Shown: piece by piece, positions 61,903 to 64,000 of the stretch
Layout of the letters: each line of letters begins with the position of its first letter
How positions within the stretch are numbered: the stretch's first letter is position 1
Assembly: GCF_900113285.1 (NCBI RefSeq)
Contig: NZ_FOOT01000001.1
Coordinates: forward strand, 806,001-870,000
Origin: Pontibacter chinhatensis
GTDB lineage: Bacteria > Bacteroidota > Bacteroidia > Cytophagales > Hymenobacteraceae
DNA: 64,000 nt
Direction of reading: 5' to 3'
The notes under the pieces: generated by a model
Databases searched by the model: none
Seen by the model: only the letters and a program-made list of their open reading frames with translations
Told to the model about the DNA's origin: nothing
Made by a program: the position numbers and the translations under genes

Positions 61903-61921
61903 AGCGTTTTTATACTTGCTG

Positions 61922-62476
61922 CTAGGGTTGCGGGTTGAGGTAAAGTTCTTTGTTGCGAAGCGGCACCAGCGCCAGCACCACCGCCTGCTCATACAGCTCG
62001 CGCCTGTCCACCACGTTATGGGTCAGGATGCCGATGGCGCCGCCTTTCTGCTTGGAGTTGGAGTGGCTGAAGATGCGGTCGTTGGCTACACCCAGTTCCA
62101 CCCCCTGCTCCACCAGCTCGCGTACTTGCTGCGGCAGGAAAAAGGTACCCGACCGCGCCTTGCCCAGCTGCTCTTTGTCCTGCACCACCACCCAGGCAAA
62201 GGTGGCAAGCTCACCGCCAATCACTTCCACGCCACCCTCAATTCCAATCCACAGTTCCGCCTCAGGATGCACTTCCCTGGCATTGGCCACGCGGTTAAGC
62301 GCACCATGCAGCGTCTCCTGCTCCGTCATGGGCTGGTCGGCTACGCCAGAGGGCACATTTACCGACTCAGGCATAAATTCAGCCTCCGGAAACATCCGCT
62401 GCAGCCCATCCAGCGCCGCATTAATTTTAACCGGGTTTTTAGAGGCAATGATGACTTTATATGTTTTGTGTTCCAT
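61922..62476 (-). CDS. yjjX: Inosine/xanthosine triphosphatase (YjjX/DUF84 family)
   Basis: 184 residues. VIIASKNPVKINAALDGLQ at the N-terminus, then VPSGVADQPMTEQETLHGAL near residue 43, ELWIGIEGGVEV near residue 74 and the C-terminal KGGAIGILTHNVVDRRELYE near residue 143 are the YjjX landmarks. It removes non-canonical ITP and XTP from nucleotide pools. First gene of the pxp operon here; no functional link to oxoproline is evident. Confidence 0.93.
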   Translation of the reverse strand: MEHKTYKVIIASKNPVKINAALDGLQRMFPEAEFMPESVNVPSGVADQPMTEQETLHGALNRVANAREVHPEAELWIGIEGGVEVIGGELATFAWVVVQDKEQLGKARSGTFFLPQQVRELVEQGVELGVANDRIFSHSNSKQKGGAIGILTHNVVDRRELYEQAVVLALVPLRNKELYLNPQP

Positions 62477-62508
62477 ATCAGTTTTAAAGTATAAGTTTTA
62501 TGCTTGAC

Positions 62509-62660
62509 GCGCCCCTAAGAGCTGCGCTCGCTAGCTCAAAACCTGCGTTTTGGCAATTCCAGAGGAGGGGAATTTATACTTTAGTTTATACTTCCTAATC
62601 TTGAATTTGATGAACCCACCCCTAACCCCTCCAAGGAGGGGAATTCATACTTCTATAACT
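62509..62660. repeat. Mosaic intergenic repeat, copy D
   Basis: 62513-62572 matches the left part of the MITE-like element at 37156 (CCCCTAAGAGCTGCGCTCGC, CGTTTTGGC). 62611-62650 contains AACCCACCCCTAACCCCTCC followed by AAGGAGGGGAATTC, the same unit as at 37240-37272 and, inverted, at 10071-10105. Two TATACTT copies lie between the pieces. Confidence 0.65.
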
Positions 62661-62735
62661 TTCTAACCTTCTAACTTTCTAACTCCTAAACTCTCTAAAT
62701 CTCTAACTCCCAAACTCCCCAACTCTCCCTCTCTC
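62651..62735. repeat. Pyrimidine-rich imperfect tandem repeat
   Basis: About eight units of 9-11 bp based on CTTTCTAACT / CTCTCTAAAT / CTCCCAAACT. Similar short runs lie at 20810-20860 and 26975-27015. Confidence 0.55.
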
Positions 62736-62753
62736 TAAGTATATTTGAAAAGT

Positions 62754-64000
62754 ATGAAAAAGAGAAACAGAAACCTACTCCTAGCAAGTATAGCCCTGCT
62801 CAGCGCTGGCACGCTGGCTTCCTGCAGCAAGCAACTGGCCACCACAGAAATCCTACCTGTGGAAACCGGCGTGTCTAAACAGCTAGCCGATTACCGCAAG
62901 CAGGTGCTCAGCCACATCGCCTACGACATTGCGTTGCAGATTCCGCCCCAGAAACAGCAACCTATCCTTGGCTCTGAGACCATCACCTTCCGTCTCTCCG
63001 ACAACAGCCAGCCGCTGCAGCTTGACTTTAAGGAGCAGTCCGAGAAGCTCAAACAAGTATGGCTGAACGGCAAACAACTGGAGGCCAGGCTGGACAATGA
63101 GCACATCCTCCTGCCTGCCAGCGGGCTGAAAGTTGGGGAGAATGAAGTGAAACTGGAGTTCATCGCCGGGGATATGTCGCTCAACCGCAATGAGGAATAC
63201 CTGTATACCTTGCTGGTGCCCGACCGCGCCCGTACCGTGCTGCCTGTTTTCGACCAGCCCAACCTGAAGGCTACCTTTACCCTTCGCCTTACGTTGCCCA
63301 AAGACTGGAATGCACTGGCTAATGGCGCCTTAGTCGACTCCACCCTGGCTGAAAACAGCAAAAGCTATACATTCGCCACGTCGGACACCATTCCGACTTA
63401 CCTGTTCTCATTTGCAGCGGGCAAATTCAAGCACGTGCAGCGCGACATGAGTGGCACCGCCATGCACTTCTACCACCGCGAAACGGACGAGGCCAAAATC
63501 CGCGAAAGTATAAACCCCATCTTCCAGCTCCACAGCGACGCGCTCAAATTTATGGAGGCGTATACCCAAATCCCTTACCCTTTCCAGAAGTTTGATTTTG
63601 TGGCGATACCGGATTTCCAGTACGGCGGCATGGAGCACGTGGGCGCGATACAGTACAAAGCCTCTACCCTGTTCCTGGACGAAACAGCCACCAAAGACGA
63701 AAAAATCGCCCGCTCCAACCTCATCGCCCACGAAACGGCCCACATGTGGTTTGGCGACCTGGTGACAATGCAGTGGTTTAACGACGTGTGGATGAAGGAG
63801 GTGTTTGCCAATTTTATGGCCGACAAGGTGACGCAGGTGGCGCTGCAGAACACCAACTACGACATGAAGTTTTTGGTGGACCACTTCCCCGCCGCCTACA
63901 GCATCGACCGCACCACCGGGGCCAATCCCATCCGCCAGCCGCTTGATAACCTGCAGGATGCGGGCTCCCTTTACGGCAGCATCATCTACCACAAAGCCCC
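62754..64000 (+). CDS. M1-family zinc aminopeptidase lipoprotein, partial at the window edge
   Basis: 415 complete codons are visible; the gene runs off the right edge. The start ATG opens a lipoprotein signal (MKKRNRNLLLASIALLSAGT, then LASC with Cys24). Substrate-recognition motif GGMEHVGAIQY stands in place of the classic GAMEN. The zinc site is HETAH (HExxH) in LIAHETAHMWFGDLVTMQWF, with the third ligand Glu in WMKEVFANFMADK. M1 members of this size act as periplasmic or surface aminopeptidases. A TATATTTG box lies only 6 bp upstream of the ATG, too close for a normal leader. Confidence 0.92.
   Translation, partial: MKKRNRNLLLASIALLSAGTLASCSKQLATTEILPVETGVSKQLADYRKQVLSHIAYDIALQIPPQKQQPILGSETITFRLSDNSQPLQLDFKEQSEKLKQVWLNGKQLEARLDNEHILLPASGLKVGENEVKLEFIAGDMSLNRNEEYLYTLLVPDRARTVLPVFDQPNLKATFTLRLTLPKDWNALANGALVDSTLAENSKSYTFATSDTIPTYLFSFAAGKFKHVQRDMSGTAMHFYHRETDEAKIRESINPIFQLHSDALKFMEAYTQIPYPFQKFDFVAIPDFQYGGMEHVGAIQYKASTLFLDETATKDEKIARSNLIAHETAHMWFGDLVTMQWFNDVWMKEVFANFMADKVTQVALQNTNYDMKFLVDHFPAAYSIDRTTGANPIRQPLDNLQDAGSLYGSIIYHKA

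Noticed and set aside
62740..62747. TATATTTG as promoter of the M1 aminopeptidase
   Set aside because: It lies 6 bp before the ATG, which would need a leaderless transcript, and no -33 element is present. Chance match in AT-rich DNA.
1..64000. tRNA, rRNA, CRISPR arrays, prophage or insertion-sequence genes
   Set aside because: None seen: no regularly spaced direct repeats, no transposase, integrase or phage proteins among the translated frames, and no tRNA cloverleaf noticed by eye (a covariance-model scan would be needed to exclude one).

Overview
The window comes from a Bacteroidota chromosome, most likely a Cytophagales/Hymenobacteraceae member close to Pontibacter (inference). The evidence is two SusC/SusD pairs, several promoters of the Bacteroidetes TTTG / TAnnTTTG type, no visible Shine-Dalgarno sequences, and Bacteroidetes-typical families (DUF3078, DUF4350, PIG-L-fused NagB). 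Coding is dense and looks moderately GC-rich. I saw no rRNA, tRNA, CRISPR array or intact insertion sequence.

Layout. 0.1-9.3 kb is housekeeping: MpaB-type oxygenase, K+/H+ antiporter, PBP1A, thioesterase, S1/P1 nuclease, purine permease and a coiled-coil membrane protein. 10.1-17.0 kb holds an RDD gene divergent from a tightly overlapping operon: SpoIIM, membrane protein, DUF4129, DUF4350, MoxR ATPase, DUF58. 17.9-19.6 kb holds an NhaC-family transporter behind a SAM-I (S-box) riboswitch, so probably a methionine (MetT-like) transporter. 19.7-28.4 kb is rich in murein-turnover genes: amidase lipoprotein, serine hydrolase, NlpC/P60 peptidase, BioF-like PLP enzyme, L-Ala-D/L-Glu epimerase and PBP4.

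28.6-56.8 kb is a large glycan-utilisation region. It has SusC/D pair 1, a ROK regulator, a NagB::PIG-L fusion, a NagZ-type GH3 fused to a beta-lactamase domain, two DigH-like GHL10 paralogues, a minus-strand operon (PGRP amidase, GH9, polysaccharide deacetylase, metallophosphoesterase/beta-propeller) and SusC/D pair 2. The amidase, DigH-like, NagZ and GlcNAc-handling enzymes suggest that peptidoglycan is the substrate (inference). The GH9 and deacetylase frames meet at an A-AAA-AAG slippery heptamer directly before the GH9 stop, and the deacetylase has no start codon of its own. This looks like a -1 frameshift fusion, either programmed or a homopolymer error. 57.4-64.0 kb carries a Mut7-C protein, a yjjX-pxpB-pxpC-pxpA-NRAMP operon and a partial M1 aminopeptidase.

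Two features run across the gene map. The heptamer AAGTATA (reverse complement TATACTT) occurs about 50 times in the first 20 kb by eye, against about 2-3 expected, both inside genes and between them. Diverged non-coding repeats (two copies of about 650 bp at 9.5 and 17.2 kb, and MITE-like pieces at 37.2 and 62.5 kb) fill many of the long gene-free stretches.
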